The notes under the pieces: model-generated
The model's input: the letters and a program-made list of their open reading frames with translations, nothing else
Databases searched by the model: none
Told to the model about the DNA's origin: nothing
Part shown: positions 25,492 through 35,076 of the stretch, in pieces
How the letters are laid out: each line of letters begins with the position of its first letter
Numbering within the stretch: position 1 is the stretch's first letter
Source of the DNA: an uncultured Ruminococcus sp.
GTDB lineage: Bacteria > Bacillota > Clostridia > Oscillospirales > Ruminococcaceae
DNA: 64,000 nt
Assembly (NCBI GenBank): GCA_947624295.1
Contig: CANQJV010000002.1
Coordinates: 62,001 to 126,000 of the forward strand
Reading direction: 5' to 3'
Translations under genes and position numbers: made by a program

Positions 25492-28263
25492 ATGGCTCAG
25501 GATTATAATTCAACTATCAATTTGCCTAAAACGGATTTCCCTATGCGTGGGAATCTTCCGAAAAGAGAACCCGAAACTCTTGAAAAATGGGAAAATGACA
25601 GACTTTATTATAAAATGATTGAAAAAAATGCCGGTAAACCGTCTTTTATCCTCCACGATGGCCCTCCCTACGCAAACGGTGAAATTCACCTCGGAACGGC
25701 TCTCAATAAAACTCTTAAGGACTTTATTGTTAAATATAAAAATATGACCGGCTTTTGTGCGCCTTATGTCCCCGGCTGGGATACTCACGGTCTGCCAATC
25801 GAATTAAAAGCTATAAAGGCTATAGGCGTTGAAAACGGCGCAATTCCTCCCGTGGAACTCAGAAAACATTGCCACGATTACGCCATGACACATGTCGCTA
25901 ACCAAATGAAACAATTCAAAAGACTCGGCTCTCTCGGCGACTACGATTACCCTTACCTCACTCTCCGCCCTGAATATGAGGCAAGACAAGTTGAAGTGTT
26001 CGGGGCTATGGCTAAAAAAGGCTATATGTACAAAGGTCTTAAACCCGTTTACTGGTGCCCCGATTGTAATACCGCTCTCGCTGAGGCTGAAATCGAATAC
26101 TCAAATGACCCTTGCTACTCTATCTATGTTAAATTCAATGTGACCGACGATAAGGGCATTTTCACTAATATCGGTCTTGATTTGTCAAAAATCTATTTCG
26201 TTATCTGGACTACTACTACTTGGACTATCCCCGGTAACCTCGCTATTTGCCTCGGTCCTGATTATAACTATACTCTCGTCCACGCAAACGGTGAATATTA
26301 CGTTATGGCTGAGGAACTCGTCAGAACAGTTATGGATACGGCAGGTATCTCTGATTACACAACAGAACATATTTTCACGGGTGCTGAACTTGAGGGTATC
26401 AAAACTAAACACCCTCTCTATGACCGTCCGTCACCTATTATCGTCGGCGACCACGTAACTCTCGAAAGCGGTACAGGTTGTGTTCATACAGCTCCCGGCT
26501 ACGGCGTTGAGGACTTCGAAGTGTGTAAAAATTACGACGATATCGGCATAATCGTATGCGTTGATTCCAAAGGCAGACAAACCGCTGAAGCAGGCGAATT
26601 TGAGGGTATGGATACCGATCAGGCAAATAAGGCTATCGCCGAAAAACTCGTTGAAGTCGGTGCTATGCTCGCTACACAGAAAATTGTACACCAATATCCG
26701 CATTGCTGGAGATGTAACAGCCCGATTATTTACCGTGCTACTGAACAATGGTTCTGCTCCGTGAACGGTTTCAAGGACGAGGCTATAAAAGCTATCGAGT
26801 CTGTTCAATGGATTCCTGAATGGGGTGAGGACAGAATAAAAGGTATGGTTCGTGACAGAAGTGACTGGTGCATTTCCCGGCAGAGAACCTGGGGCGTTCC
26901 TATCCCCGTAATCTATTGCAAAGATTGCGGAAAACCTATTTACACTGACGAAACTATAAAAGCTATTGCAGATTTATTCCGTGCTGAGGGTTCAGATGCA
27001 TGGTGGACAAAAGAAGTAAATGAATTCATTCCCTCATCTGTTAAATGCGATTGCGGCTGCAGTGAATTTACAAAAGAATATGACATTATGGACGTATGGT
27101 TCGACAGCGGTGTTTCCCATACTTCCGTTATGGAACAGTTCGATTGCCTCAGTTTCCCCGCTGATTTGTATCTGGAAGGCGCAGACCAGTACAGAGGTTG
27201 GTTCCAGTCCTCCCTCCTCACATCTGTCGTTTACCACGGTTGCGCTCCATATAAAGCTGTATGCACTCACGGTTGGGTAGTTGACGGCGAGGGCAAAGTT
27301 ATGCATAAATCCCTCGGTAACGGTATAGACCCTCACGAAATTACTGACCAGTACGGTGCCGATATCCTCAGATTATGGGTCGCTTCTTCCGATTACCATA
27401 GCGATATAAGAATTTCAAAAACAATCCTCGGTCAACTTTCCGACGCTTACAAGAAAATCAGAAATACTGCAAGATTTATTCTCGGTAACCTCGGCAACGG
27501 CAACGGTTTCAACCCCGATACAGACAGCGTTACAGACGATAAACTGACTGAACTCGATAAATGGGCAATGATGAAACTCGATAGGCTGATTGACGAAGTA
27601 AAAGGCGGTTACGAAAAATATGATTTCCATATCGCTTTCCACGCTATCCATAATTTCTGCGTTGTCGATATGTCCAATTTCTACCTCGATATTATCAAGG
27701 ACAGACTCTATTGCGAAAAAGAAAATTCCGTTATCAGACGTGCCGCTCAGACCGTTATGTACCGCATTCTCAGCGCATTAACAAGACTTTCAGCTCCCAT
27801 TATTTCGTTTACAGCAGAGGAAATCTGGAAATTTATGCCACATAGTTCCGCTGACGACACTGAAAGCGTATTCCTGAATCAGATGCCCGAAAAATCAGGT
27901 ATCCGGTACAGTGACGACTTTACAGCTAAATGGGAATTTATTTACAATATCCGTGAATCTGCTAACAAATCACTCGAAGATGCAAGAAATGCTAAAACTA
28001 TCGGAAAATCTCTTGAGGCTAAAATTGTAGTAAAATGCTCCGATGCTGATTACGACAAGTATTCTGAACTCGCCGGACAATTGAAGGAAATTCTTATTGT
28101 TTCTGATGTGTCTGTAGAAAAATCAGGCGCAGAAACTCAGTTTGTTGTCGAAAAAGCAGAGGGCGGAAAATGCGAACGCTGCTGGTGCTATTCAAATTAT
28201 GTCGGCACAAATTGCAATCACCCTACACTTTGCGAAAGATGTGCTGTTGTCGTTGAAGCATAA
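25492..28263 (+). CDS. ileS: Isoleucyl-tRNA synthetase
   Basis: Class I synthetase charging tRNA-Ile with a CP1 editing domain. I start at ATG 25492 (MAQDYNSTINLPKTDFPMRG): AAGGAG lies eight bases upstream, and the in-frame GTG at 25483 overlaps that site. The 923-residue protein has the HIGH-type motif (PPYANGEIHLGTAL), editing-domain motifs (TTTWTIPGN, HTAPGYG), the KMSKS-type loop as VMHKSLGNG, and a C-terminal zinc ribbon (CERCWCY ... CERC). The KMSKS first residues are changed to MHKS, as in several bacterial IleS. No T-box leader precedes it. Confidence 0.97.
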   Translation: MAQDYNSTINLPKTDFPMRGNLPKREPETLEKWENDRLYYKMIEKNAGKPSFILHDGPPYANGEIHLGTALNKTLKDFIVKYKNMTGFCAPYVPGWDTHGLPIELKAIKAIGVENGAIPPVELRKHCHDYAMTHVANQMKQFKRLGSLGDYDYPYLTLRPEYEARQVEVFGAMAKKGYMYKGLKPVYWCPDCNTALAEAEIEYSNDPCYSIYVKFNVTDDKGIFTNIGLDLSKIYFVIWTTTTWTIPGNLAICLGPDYNYTLVHANGEYYVMAEELVRTVMDTAGISDYTTEHIFTGAELEGIKTKHPLYDRPSPIIVGDHVTLESGTGCVHTAPGYGVEDFEVCKNYDDIGIIVCVDSKGRQTAEAGEFEGMDTDQANKAIAEKLVEVGAMLATQKIVHQYPHCWRCNSPIIYRATEQWFCSVNGFKDEAIKAIESVQWIPEWGEDRIKGMVRDRSDWCISRQRTWGVPIPVIYCKDCGKPIYTDETIKAIADLFRAEGSDAWWTKEVNEFIPSSVKCDCGCSEFTKEYDIMDVWFDSGVSHTSVMEQFDCLSFPADLYLEGADQYRGWFQSSLLTSVVYHGCAPYKAVCTHGWVVDGEGKVMHKSLGNGIDPHEITDQYGADILRLWVASSDYHSDIRISKTILGQLSDAYKKIRNTARFILGNLGNGNGFNPDTDSVTDDKLTELDKWAMMKLDRLIDEVKGGYEKYDFHIAFHAIHNFCVVDMSNFYLDIIKDRLYCEKENSVIRRAAQTVMYRILSALTRLSAPIISFTAEEIWKFMPHSSADDTESVFLNQMPEKSGIRYSDDFTAKWEFIYNIRESANKSLEDARNAKTIGKSLEAKIVVKCSDADYDKYSELAGQLKEILIVSDVSVEKSGAETQFVVEKAEGGKCERCWCYSNYVGTNCNHPTLCERCAVVVEA

Positions 28264-28310
28264 ATCATTACGGATTCATTCTGCGAATCTTGCTCCCCAA
28301 CCTAAAAAAT

Positions 28311-28336
28311 TGCCTGCTGTTGCGTTTCAGCAGGCA
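28311..28336 (+). terminator. Hairpin between ileS and lspA
   Basis: Perfect 9-bp stem TGCCTGCTG (28311-28319) / CAGCAGGCA (28328-28336), loop TTGCGTTT, followed by TTATTGTG. The T tract is weak, so it may attenuate rather than stop transcription. Confidence 0.65.
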
Positions 28337-28355
28337 TTATTGTGAAAGGAAAAAT

Positions 28356-28859
28356 ATGATTGTATTGCTTATTATATCTGCTGTTGCCCTTGTCGCTGTT
28401 GACCAGATTGTGAAATATTGGGCTGTTAATACTCTGCAGCCTGTCCATACTATGGATTTTATTAAATTCGGCGATTTCAAAGTAATTGATTTGACTTATC
28501 TCGAAAATAAAGGCGCAATTTTCGGCAGTATGTCCGGACAAAAATGGTTCCTCATAGGGGTTACTTCAATTATTATAGCTGTCGGTATCGCCGCTATGTT
28601 CTTTACTGCTAAAAAATCAAAGTTTTTCAGTACCTGTATTATGCTTTTCGTTTCAGGCGGTATGGGGAATCTCATAGACCGTGTGCGTTTAGGTTACGTC
28701 GTCGATATGTTCGAAATAAAACTCTTTCGCTTCGCTATATTCAATTTCGCCGATATTTGCGTTACTTGCGCTTTTGTAATGATGTTTATATATCTGTTCT
28801 TTATTGAACCTCACAACGAAAAAAAATTGAAAGCTACAGAGGCTGAAGAAAATGTGTGA
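28356..28859 (+). CDS. lspA: Lipoprotein signal peptidase LspA
   Basis: Membrane aspartyl peptidase that removes lipoprotein signal peptides after lipidation. Start ATG 28356 (MIVLLIISAVALVAVDQ) has AAAGGA upstream; longer in-frame extensions run through the hairpin. The 167-residue protein has four membrane spans and the catalytic aspartates in GGMGNLIDRV and FNFADICVT, with VDQIVKYW near the N-terminus. The lipoprotein at 35077 is a likely substrate. It overlaps rluD by eight bases. Confidence 0.96.
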   Translation: MIVLLIISAVALVAVDQIVKYWAVNTLQPVHTMDFIKFGDFKVIDLTYLENKGAIFGSMSGQKWFLIGVTSIIIAVGIAAMFFTAKKSKFFSTCIMLFVSGGMGNLIDRVRLGYVVDMFEIKLFRFAIFNFADICVTCAFVMMFIYLFFIEPHNEKKLKATEAEENV

Positions 28860-29763
28860 AATTATTACTATTCAGTGTGAATCAACTGATTCGGGCTTGA
28901 GAATAGACAAGTTTATCCCTCAGAATACTGAACTCACTCGTTCGGCTGTTCAAGGGATTATTTCAAAGGGCGGTGTCCTTGCGGACGGTGCTGAAATTAA
29001 CAAAAATTACAAAATAAAAGGCTTTGAGAAAATTACCGTTCAGCTCCCCGAACTTCAGCCTATGAACGCTGTACCTGAAAATATTCCGCTTGATATAGTC
29101 TACGAAGATGATGATTTACTCGTCGTGAATAAGCCTAAAGGTATGGTCGTTCACCCTGCACACGGTAACTACAGCGGTACTCTCGTCAATGCTCTGCTCT
29201 TTCACTGCGGTGAAAGCCTGTCAGGGATAAACGGTGTAATCCGCCCCGGAATAGTCCATAGAATTGACAAAAATACAAGCGGTCTGCTTATAGTCGCTAA
29301 AAATGATAAATCTCATATGCTCCTCGCTGAACAAATTAAAGCACATACTTTCACTCGTGAATACGAGGCTGTCGCAAACGGTTACTTCAAAGAAAACTCC
29401 GGAACAGTTGATGCACCTATAGGCAGACATAAGGTTGACCGCAAAAAAATGTGCGTCACTCCTGAAAATTCACGCAACGCTGTTACTCATTACACCGTAA
29501 TAAAACAGTACGGCGGTTACGCTCACATAAGATTACAGCTTGAAACGGGTCGCACTCATCAGATTCGTGTTCACCTTGCTTATATAGGGCACCCTGTTCT
29601 TGGTGACGATGTCTACGGTAAGGCTTACAAGGGTATTGACGGGCAATGCTTACACGCACGCAAAATAGGGTTCATTCACCCGTCTACAAATGAATATATG
29701 GAGTTTACAAGCGATTTGCCTGACTACTTTATTGCAATACTTAACAAACTCGAAAAACAATAG
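28852..29763 (+). CDS. RluD-family 23S rRNA pseudouridine synthase (YlyB-like)
   Basis: The 303-residue protein has an N-terminal S4 domain (SGLRIDKFIPQNTELTRS), the RluA-family catalytic motif GIVHRIDKNTSGLLIVAKN (Asp is the nucleophile) and GRTHQIRVHLAYIGHPVLGD. It is the last gene of the classical division cluster order ileS-lspA-rluD. It starts within the lspA end by eight bases with AGAGG upstream. The exact uridines modified cannot be inferred. Confidence 0.95.
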   Translation: MCEIITIQCESTDSGLRIDKFIPQNTELTRSAVQGIISKGGVLADGAEINKNYKIKGFEKITVQLPELQPMNAVPENIPLDIVYEDDDLLVVNKPKGMVVHPAHGNYSGTLVNALLFHCGESLSGINGVIRPGIVHRIDKNTSGLLIVAKNDKSHMLLAEQIKAHTFTREYEAVANGYFKENSGTVDAPIGRHKVDRKKMCVTPENSRNAVTHYTVIKQYGGYAHIRLQLETGRTHQIRVHLAYIGHPVLGDDVYGKAYKGIDGQCLHARKIGFIHPSTNEYMEFTSDLPDYFIAILNKLEKQ

Positions 29764-29773
29764 GAGTGATGAT

Positions 29774-30181
29774 ATGTTCAGATTTTCAGAAATACGTGAT
29801 GAAAATGAGAAAATGGCAAGAGAATATGTTAAAAAAATTGTTGATATGCTCGCAAATGCAGATTATGAGGGAGTATTTTCAATTGTTGATGATTTCGATA
29901 ACGGCTGGACAAAAGAAGATTTGAGTGAATTTGCTGAAATGCTGGAATTTTATCAGAAAGACAATGATGTGAAAACTTTACCTTATGATACCGCTGAAAT
30001 ACCCGATATAACTTACAAAAACGGCTCTAAATATGAACGTGAATCTATCTTGTATCATGAGGAAAGTAATGATTTTTATTATGATTGTGACCTTCTGCCG
30101 ACTGATTTGACATTGATGCTTGATTTCATCTGCGACAACGGTATGTATAAAGTCGTTTTCTGTGACGTTCATCAAATGTAA
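29774..30181 (+). CDS. Hypothetical small acidic protein
   Basis: A 135-residue soluble protein, not recognised. The start is ATG 29774 (MFRFSEIRDENEK) with TAGGAG upstream; the longer in-frame extension lies inside rluD. It begins with a helix (KMAREYVKKIVDMLANADYE) and continues as alternating strands and helices rich in Asp, Glu and Tyr, ending in YKVVFCDVHQM. It follows rluD by 10 bp and precedes a HAD hydrolase, so it is probably cotranscribed with both. Confidence 0.75.
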   Translation: MFRFSEIRDENEKMAREYVKKIVDMLANADYEGVFSIVDDFDNGWTKEDLSEFAEMLEFYQKDNDVKTLPYDTAEIPDITYKNGSKYERESILYHEESNDFYYDCDLLPTDLTLMLDFICDNGMYKVVFCDVHQM

Positions 30182-30204
30182 TTGCTTTTAAGGAGGTCTG
30201 CTGT

Positions 30205-31032
30205 TTGTTTGAAGATATATCAAAAATAATAATTCTCAGCGATATGGACGGGACACTTCTCACATACGACAAAAAAATAAATGAACAAGACCTGTATGCT
30301 ATTCGGAAATTCACGGATATGGGCGGTAAATTTACAGTCGCAACAGGCAGGACAATACAGACGTTCGAACAGTATCAGCGTGCGCTTGACCTGCATATGC
30401 CCGTTATAATGTACAATGGCGCAATGATTTACGACTACGTCAACAGGAAAATTCTCTATTCACAAGCATTGCCCGATATAAGCCGTGAAATTACTGCTGA
30501 AATTATGGGCTTTATGGACGAGTGCGGCGGCGAAGTCCTGAGAAGTGACGGGACTTACGTTTTCAGCTTGAATGAATATGAAAATCTGCACACAATTTTG
30601 TGTAATATAGAACCTGAATATATGAGTATTGACCAAATCCCTGAAGGCGACTGGCTGAAAGTACTTTTCGCCCTCAAACACGAAAGAATCCCTTTGCTCG
30701 AAAATAAAATAAAACGCCTCGGATATTATCAGTTCGCCGATTTTGTGCGGTCTTCTGATATTTTCCTCGAAATGCTCCCTAAAGGTATAAGTAAAGGTTC
30801 GGCTTTGAATCAGTACAGGAAACTTGACGGTATGGCGGATTTTACTTTCGTCGCAATAGGCGATTTCGATAACGATATTGAAATGATTGCTAACGCTGAT
30901 ATTGGCGTTTGCCCTGCAAATGCAGAAGAATTAGTTAAAACTGTTGCCGATATTGTGCTGAAAAATACAAACGATGAGGGCGCAGTAGCTGAATTGATAG
31001 AATATATTATTACGGAGTGTGGAAAATTATGA
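30205..31032 (+). CDS. HAD-superfamily Cof-type phosphatase
   Basis: The 275-residue protein has the HAD nucleophile motif SDMDGTLLTYD (residues 11-21), motif II TVATGR, a C2-type cap, conserved Lys in MLPKGISKGSAL and the acidic motif GDFDNDIEMI. It matches Cof-type sugar-phosphate phosphatases; the substrate is unknown. The start codon is TTG 30205, supported by AAGGAGG eight bases upstream. The stop overlaps a 50-residue ORF by four bases. Confidence 0.9.
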   Translation: MFEDISKIIILSDMDGTLLTYDKKINEQDLYAIRKFTDMGGKFTVATGRTIQTFEQYQRALDLHMPVIMYNGAMIYDYVNRKILYSQALPDISREITAEIMGFMDECGGEVLRSDGTYVFSLNEYENLHTILCNIEPEYMSIDQIPEGDWLKVLFALKHERIPLLENKIKRLGYYQFADFVRSSDIFLEMLPKGISKGSALNQYRKLDGMADFTFVAIGDFDNDIEMIANADIGVCPANAEELVKTVADIVLKNTNDEGAVAELIEYIITECGKL

Positions 31033-31181
31033 AAAATTTGCCGTTTATTTTAATCCTTATGATGATTCTCGTGCCGTCTATGCTCGGATACGTAAATAAG
31101 GCAAAGGCAGTAAGAGAAAATACTAAAACTACGCCTTATGATACATATGAAGAATATGATGATACAGGTTGGGACGATTGA
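31029..31181 (+). CDS. Small membrane or secreted protein, 50 residues
   Basis: ATG 31029 overlaps the HAD gene stop (ATGA), a typical coupling. The protein begins MKNLPFILILMMILVPSMLG, a hydrophobic signal-anchor, followed by a short basic stretch (NKAKAVREN) and an acidic Tyr-rich tail EEYDDTGWDD. It ends 24 bp before the transketolase start. No homology recognised; small size makes it easy to overlook. Confidence 0.6.
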   Translation: MKNLPFILILMMILVPSMLGYVNKAKAVRENTKTTPYDTYEEYDDTGWDD

Positions 31182-31205
31182 TTATAAATTTTAACGGAGG
31201 TAACT

Positions 31206-32045
31206 ATGGAAAGTTCAATGAAAAAAAATTTGCAGAAAATTGCCTGCAAAACAAGAATGGGCGTTATTGAGGGGACTTATAACGCAAAATCAGGTCACCC
31301 CGGCGGTTCTCTCTCTATATGCGAACTGCTTGCTTATCTTTATTTCAATAAGATGAACGTTGACCCGGCTGACCCTGAAAATCCTGACAGAGACAGGTTC
31401 GTGCTCTCAAAAGGTCACACTGCTCCCGCACTTTACGCTGTACTCGCACAAAAAGGCTATTTTGCAGAAGATGAACTGAAATCTCTCAGGCATATAGGCT
31501 CATCTCTGCAAGGTCACCCTTGTATCAAAACAAACGGTATCGATATGTCAAGCGGTTCTCTCGGTCAGGGTATTTCAACTGCCTGCGGTATGGCTCTCGC
31601 AGGAAAACTCGATAATAAAAATTACAAGGTCTATACTGTCCTCGGTGACGGCGAAGTAGAAGAAGGTCAGGTCTGGGAAGCAGCTATGTTCGCTGCACAC
31701 TATAAACTCGATAATCTCATCGCAATCGTTGACAGAAATGGTCTGCAAATTGACGGCGCAATTACTGAAGTATGCTCCCCTGAACCTATTACAGATAAAT
31801 TTACAGCTTTCGGCTGGCACGTAATCACTATGAATGCTCACGATTTCGATAGCATTGAATCAGCTTTCAATGAGGCTGATTCAGTAACAGGTAAACCTGT
31901 CGCAATAATTCAGCAGTCCGTTAAGGGTAAAGGCGTATCATTTATGGAAAATCAGGTCGGCTGGCACGGTAAAGCTCCCAATAAAGAGGAGTATGAACAG
32001 GCTATGGCTGAACTTTCCGCTCAGTTAAAGGAATTGGAGGACTAA
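31206..32045 (+). CDS. Transketolase, N-terminal subunit
   Basis: Split transketolase alpha half (279 residues) carrying the thiamine-diphosphate pyrophosphate-binding part: GHPGGSLSICELLAYLYF, DRFVLSKGHTAPALYAVL, GSLGQGISTACGMAL and the GDGEVEEGQVWEAA metal site. ACGGAGG precedes ATG 31206. The C-terminal half follows five bases after. Together they act in the non-oxidative pentose phosphate pathway, important where pentoses from plant fibre are used. Confidence 0.95.
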   Translation: MESSMKKNLQKIACKTRMGVIEGTYNAKSGHPGGSLSICELLAYLYFNKMNVDPADPENPDRDRFVLSKGHTAPALYAVLAQKGYFAEDELKSLRHIGSSLQGHPCIKTNGIDMSSGSLGQGISTACGMALAGKLDNKNYKVYTVLGDGEVEEGQVWEAAMFAAHYKLDNLIAIVDRNGLQIDGAITEVCSPEPITDKFTAFGWHVITMNAHDFDSIESAFNEADSVTGKPVAIIQQSVKGKGVSFMENQVGWHGKAPNKEEYEQAMAELSAQLKELED

Positions 32046-32049
32046 TATA

Positions 32050-32997
32050 ATGGCAGATGTATTGAAAAAAGCTACCAGAGAAAGTTATGGCGAAACACTT
32101 AAGGAACTTGCTGAGGAATATAAGGATTTAGTCGTCCTTGACGCTGACCTCGCCGCCGCTACAAAAACAGGTATCTTCAAAAAGGCTTACCCTGAACGTT
32201 TCTTTGACTGCGGTATTGCTGAGGCTAATATGATGGGCGTTGCAGCAGGTCTTGCAACTTGCGGGAAAATACCTTTCGCAAGCACTTTCGCAATGTTCGC
32301 CGCAGGCAGAGCTTATGAAATCGTAAGAAATTCTATAGGCTACCCTCACCTTAATGTCAAAATCGGTGCTACTCACGCAGGAATTTCAGTCGGTGAGGAC
32401 GGTGCTACTCACCAGTGTAATGAGGATATTGCTCTTATGAGAACTATCCCCGGTATGACCATTATTAACCCTTGCGATGATGTTGAGGCTAAAGCTGCTG
32501 TAAGAGCTGCTGTTGAATTTAATGGTCCCGTGTATATGCGCTTCGGCAGACTCGCTGTCCCCGTAATCAATGACAAGGATAATTATAAATTCGAAATCGG
32601 TAAAGGCGTTGTGCTTAGGGACGGCAGTGACGTTACTATAGTCGCAACAGGTCTTATGGTGAATGAGGCTCTACAGGCTTCTCAAATGCTTGAATCTGAC
32701 GGCATTTCAGCAAGAGTTGTCAATATCCATACAATAAAACCACTCGACAAGGAACTTATATGCAGATGTGCTAAGGAAACAGGCGTTATCGTTACAGCTG
32801 AGGAACATAGCATAATCGGCGGTCTTGGTTCGGCTGTCGCTGAAACTGTTACAGAATGCTGCCCCGTACCCGTTATTAAAATCGGCGTAAATGATGTGTA
32901 CGGCTACTCCGGTCCTGCTGTTGATTTGCTCAAAAAATTCGGGCTTTCAGCAGAAAATATCGCCGATAAAGTCAAACAAGTGTATAAATTAAAATAA
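32050..32997 (+). CDS. Transketolase, C-terminal subunit
   Basis: Split transketolase beta half (315 residues) with the pyrimidine-binding and C-terminal domains. DADLAAATKTGIFKKAYPER, FFDCGIAEANMMGVAAGLA (catalytic Glu in GIAEANM), GATHAGISVGEDGATHQ and EEHSIIGGLGSAVAE are visible. It starts five bases after the N-terminal subunit, so the two halves are cotranscribed. A hairpin follows the stop. Confidence 0.95.
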   Translation: MADVLKKATRESYGETLKELAEEYKDLVVLDADLAAATKTGIFKKAYPERFFDCGIAEANMMGVAAGLATCGKIPFASTFAMFAAGRAYEIVRNSIGYPHLNVKIGATHAGISVGEDGATHQCNEDIALMRTIPGMTIINPCDDVEAKAAVRAAVEFNGPVYMRFGRLAVPVINDKDNYKFEIGKGVVLRDGSDVTIVATGLMVNEALQASQMLESDGISARVVNIHTIKPLDKELICRCAKETGVIVTAEEHSIIGGLGSAVAETVTECCPVPVIKIGVNDVYGYSGPAVDLLKKFGLSAENIADKVKQVYKLK

Positions 32998-33004
32998 TTG
33001 CTTA

Positions 33005-33036
33005 CACCGCACAAGGTAATATTACTTTGTGCGGTG
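33005..33036 (+). terminator. Strong hairpin after the transketolase genes
   Basis: CACCGCACAA (33005-33014) pairs with TTGTGCGGTG (33027-33036); the inner GTAATATTAC extends the stem. No T tract follows (CTTGATTAAGG), so it may be a processing or partial termination structure. Confidence 0.6.
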
Positions 33037-33057
33037 CTTGATTAAGGGATGATTATA

Positions 33058-33867
33058 ATGAAGATTACCAATATAACTCTTAGCGTAAGGAAAAATGAGA
33101 CTGTAAGGGATTTACAAATACAGGATTATTGCCTGTACCTTTTCCGTAATCCCGTTATATTCAGAATAGACAGCATTGAAAGAGAATACAACGGCTGTAC
33201 AGCTATAATTTACAGGAGCAGTTCTAAACAGTGTTTCAGAGGGAACGTAGTTAAAGGACTGAAATATGATATGGTCTGTTTCCGTCTGTCATCGTCAGAT
33301 AAACAGTACATGGCTGATATGGATATTCCGTTCGATACGCCCGTTGAACTTCACGACGATTTTATTATAGCCTCCGCTATTAAAAGTATGAAAATTCATT
33401 GCGATATGTCGGAACGCAGAAAAACTGAATTTTCTGAACTGTATATGCGGATTATATTCATCGCTATAGAAGACGCTCATAGCAGTATAAAACTTGAAAA
33501 AAACAGTATACCTAAATACCCTTTGTTAAAAAAATTACGTGATTATATATACGATGAACCTCCCGCTGAATTGTCTGTTGATGTTGTATGCCGTAGATTC
33601 GGGATAAGTAAAACTTATTTTCATAGAATATATATGGATACTTTCGGGACTACTTTCACTCAGGATATCATCGAAAGCCGTCTGATATATGCAACATCAC
33701 TCCTCGTCAATACGGAACTCTCTATAAGCGCAATCGCTGAAAAATGTGGGTATGAGAGCGATTCCTATTTTATGCGACAATTCCGTCAGCGCAGAGGCTG
33801 TACTCCGTCTGAATACAGAAAGAAAAAAATGTCGGTTTCGGTAAATGAAAAAATTGTGAAAAAATAG
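33058..33867 (+). CDS. AraC-family transcriptional regulator
   Basis: The 269-residue protein has an N-terminal sensor part (residues 1-165, predicted beta-rich then helical) and a C-terminal double helix-turn-helix (about 170-262) with LSVDVVCRRFGISKTYFHRI and ISAIAEKCGYESDSYFMRQF, ending with the AraC signature RGCTPSEYRKK. I start at ATG 33058 because AAGGG lies nine bases upstream; ATG 33049 overlaps it. It follows transketolase and precedes a VanY-type gene with its own promoter. Target unknown. Confidence 0.9.
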   Translation: MKITNITLSVRKNETVRDLQIQDYCLYLFRNPVIFRIDSIEREYNGCTAIIYRSSSKQCFRGNVVKGLKYDMVCFRLSSSDKQYMADMDIPFDTPVELHDDFIIASAIKSMKIHCDMSERRKTEFSELYMRIIFIAIEDAHSSIKLEKNSIPKYPLLKKLRDYIYDEPPAELSVDVVCRRFGISKTYFHRIYMDTFGTTFTQDIIESRLIYATSLLVNTELSISAIAEKCGYESDSYFMRQFRQRRGCTPSEYRKKKMSVSVNEKIVKK

Positions 33868-33875
33868 AAAAACTA

Positions 33876-33904
33876 TTTACATAATCTGCCATTTGTGATA
33901 TAAT
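33876..33904 (+). promoter_or_regulatory. Promoter of the VanY-type gene
   Basis: TTTACA (33876-33881), 17-bp spacer, TATAAT (33899-33904) with TGTGA before it. Confidence 0.7.
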
Positions 33905-33941
33905 TTATAAATAAAGAAATAACAAAAGATAGGAGAATAAA

Positions 33942-35027
33942 ATGGCAAACGAAGCAAAAAAAAGAAAGTATCGTGTCAGATACGACAGAATTGTTATTGT
34001 AATGCTTATAATGGTGACGATTGCTGTAGTCGCCTCGTCATTCATAAAGGCTGTTTTCGGCGGAAATAACAGTAATATTTCACCTAATAATCCGTATACG
34101 GCAAATCTCCCCGAAAATTCAGGCACTGAAACTGAACCGCCTACTGAATATGTTGCAGTCACTGAACCTGAAATAACAGAAGTTGATACGGAAACTGAAT
34201 CAGAAACAGAATCTGAATCTGAAATCGAAACTGAACCGCCGACTGATTCGGATGTACCTGACGGCTACAAAAAAGAATATCACCCTCATGATGATATTTA
34301 TAAGGGCGACCTCATTCTCGTGAACGCTGACTATGAATATAAATTCCTCGAAGATGATATTGACGTTGTTACTCTCGTCGGTAACAGAAATGATTACTAT
34401 TCCGCAGGCGATTATGTTACTTCACTCGACAGAACCGTCCTACATCAGCTTAATTCAATGATTAAAGCATTTGCCCTCGAAAATAACCTCGAAACTACAG
34501 ATATATTCGTGCAGGACGGATACAGGACTTACGAAGAACAGGTTGACCGCCATAATACCGGTAAATCAAGAACTTTTGAGGCAGGGCATACCGATTACCA
34601 TACAGGACGTACTTTCGATATGTTCCGCAACGACAGCGAAAGCGGTACAGGTGTCGCATATTTTTCCGCTGAAGGCGATTACGAATGGTTTGCGGAAAAT
34701 GCAGGAAATTACGGTTTCATTGTGCGTTTCCCTGAAGGTAAACAGGAAATTACAGGCGAAAATCCTCGTGCTTATACGTACCGCTATGTCGGTATTCCGC
34801 ACGCAGTCTATATGAATTCAAATAATCTATGTATGGAGGAGTATATTGAAGAATTAAAATCATATACTATTGATAATCCGCTTGAAATTACGGCAAATGG
34901 ACGGGATTACGGTGTGTACTATACAAAGGCTGATTTTTCGGGCGAAACTGAAGTAATCGTTCCGCAAAGTAAAATGTACACCGTTTCGGGAAATAATATA
35001 GACGGATTTATTGTGACAGTATACTAA
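33942..35027 (+). CDS. Membrane-anchored D-Ala-D-Ala carboxypeptidase, VanY/M15B-like
   Basis: The 361-residue protein has a cytoplasmic basic start (KKRKYRVRYDR), one membrane helix (about 18-36), a low-complexity Thr/Glu/Ser/Pro linker (about 55-105) and an extracytoplasmic M15-type peptidase domain. Zinc and active-site motifs are visible: QDGYRTYEEQ, HTDYHTGRTFDM (His and Asp ligands) and YVGIPHAVYM (third His). It should trim peptidoglycan stem peptides. AGGAG precedes ATG 33942. It does not lie in a van resistance cluster, so a wall-remodelling role is more likely than glycopeptide resistance. Confidence 0.88.
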   Translation: MANEAKKRKYRVRYDRIVIVMLIMVTIAVVASSFIKAVFGGNNSNISPNNPYTANLPENSGTETEPPTEYVAVTEPEITEVDTETESETESESEIETEPPTDSDVPDGYKKEYHPHDDIYKGDLILVNADYEYKFLEDDIDVVTLVGNRNDYYSAGDYVTSLDRTVLHQLNSMIKAFALENNLETTDIFVQDGYRTYEEQVDRHNTGKSRTFEAGHTDYHTGRTFDMFRNDSESGTGVAYFSAEGDYEWFAENAGNYGFIVRFPEGKQEITGENPRAYTYRYVGIPHAVYMNSNNLCMEEYIEELKSYTIDNPLEITANGRDYGVYYTKADFSGETEVIVPQSKMYTVSGNNIDGFIVTVY

Positions 35028-35076
35028 ATTCTGATATAATTGCAGAATTTATATAACAGAATAATCAGAAAGAAAT

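Noticed and set aside
33942-35027. Vancomycin resistance (vanY) locus
   Set aside because: Only a single M15-type carboxypeptidase is present; no vanHAX, vanRS or related genes are nearby.
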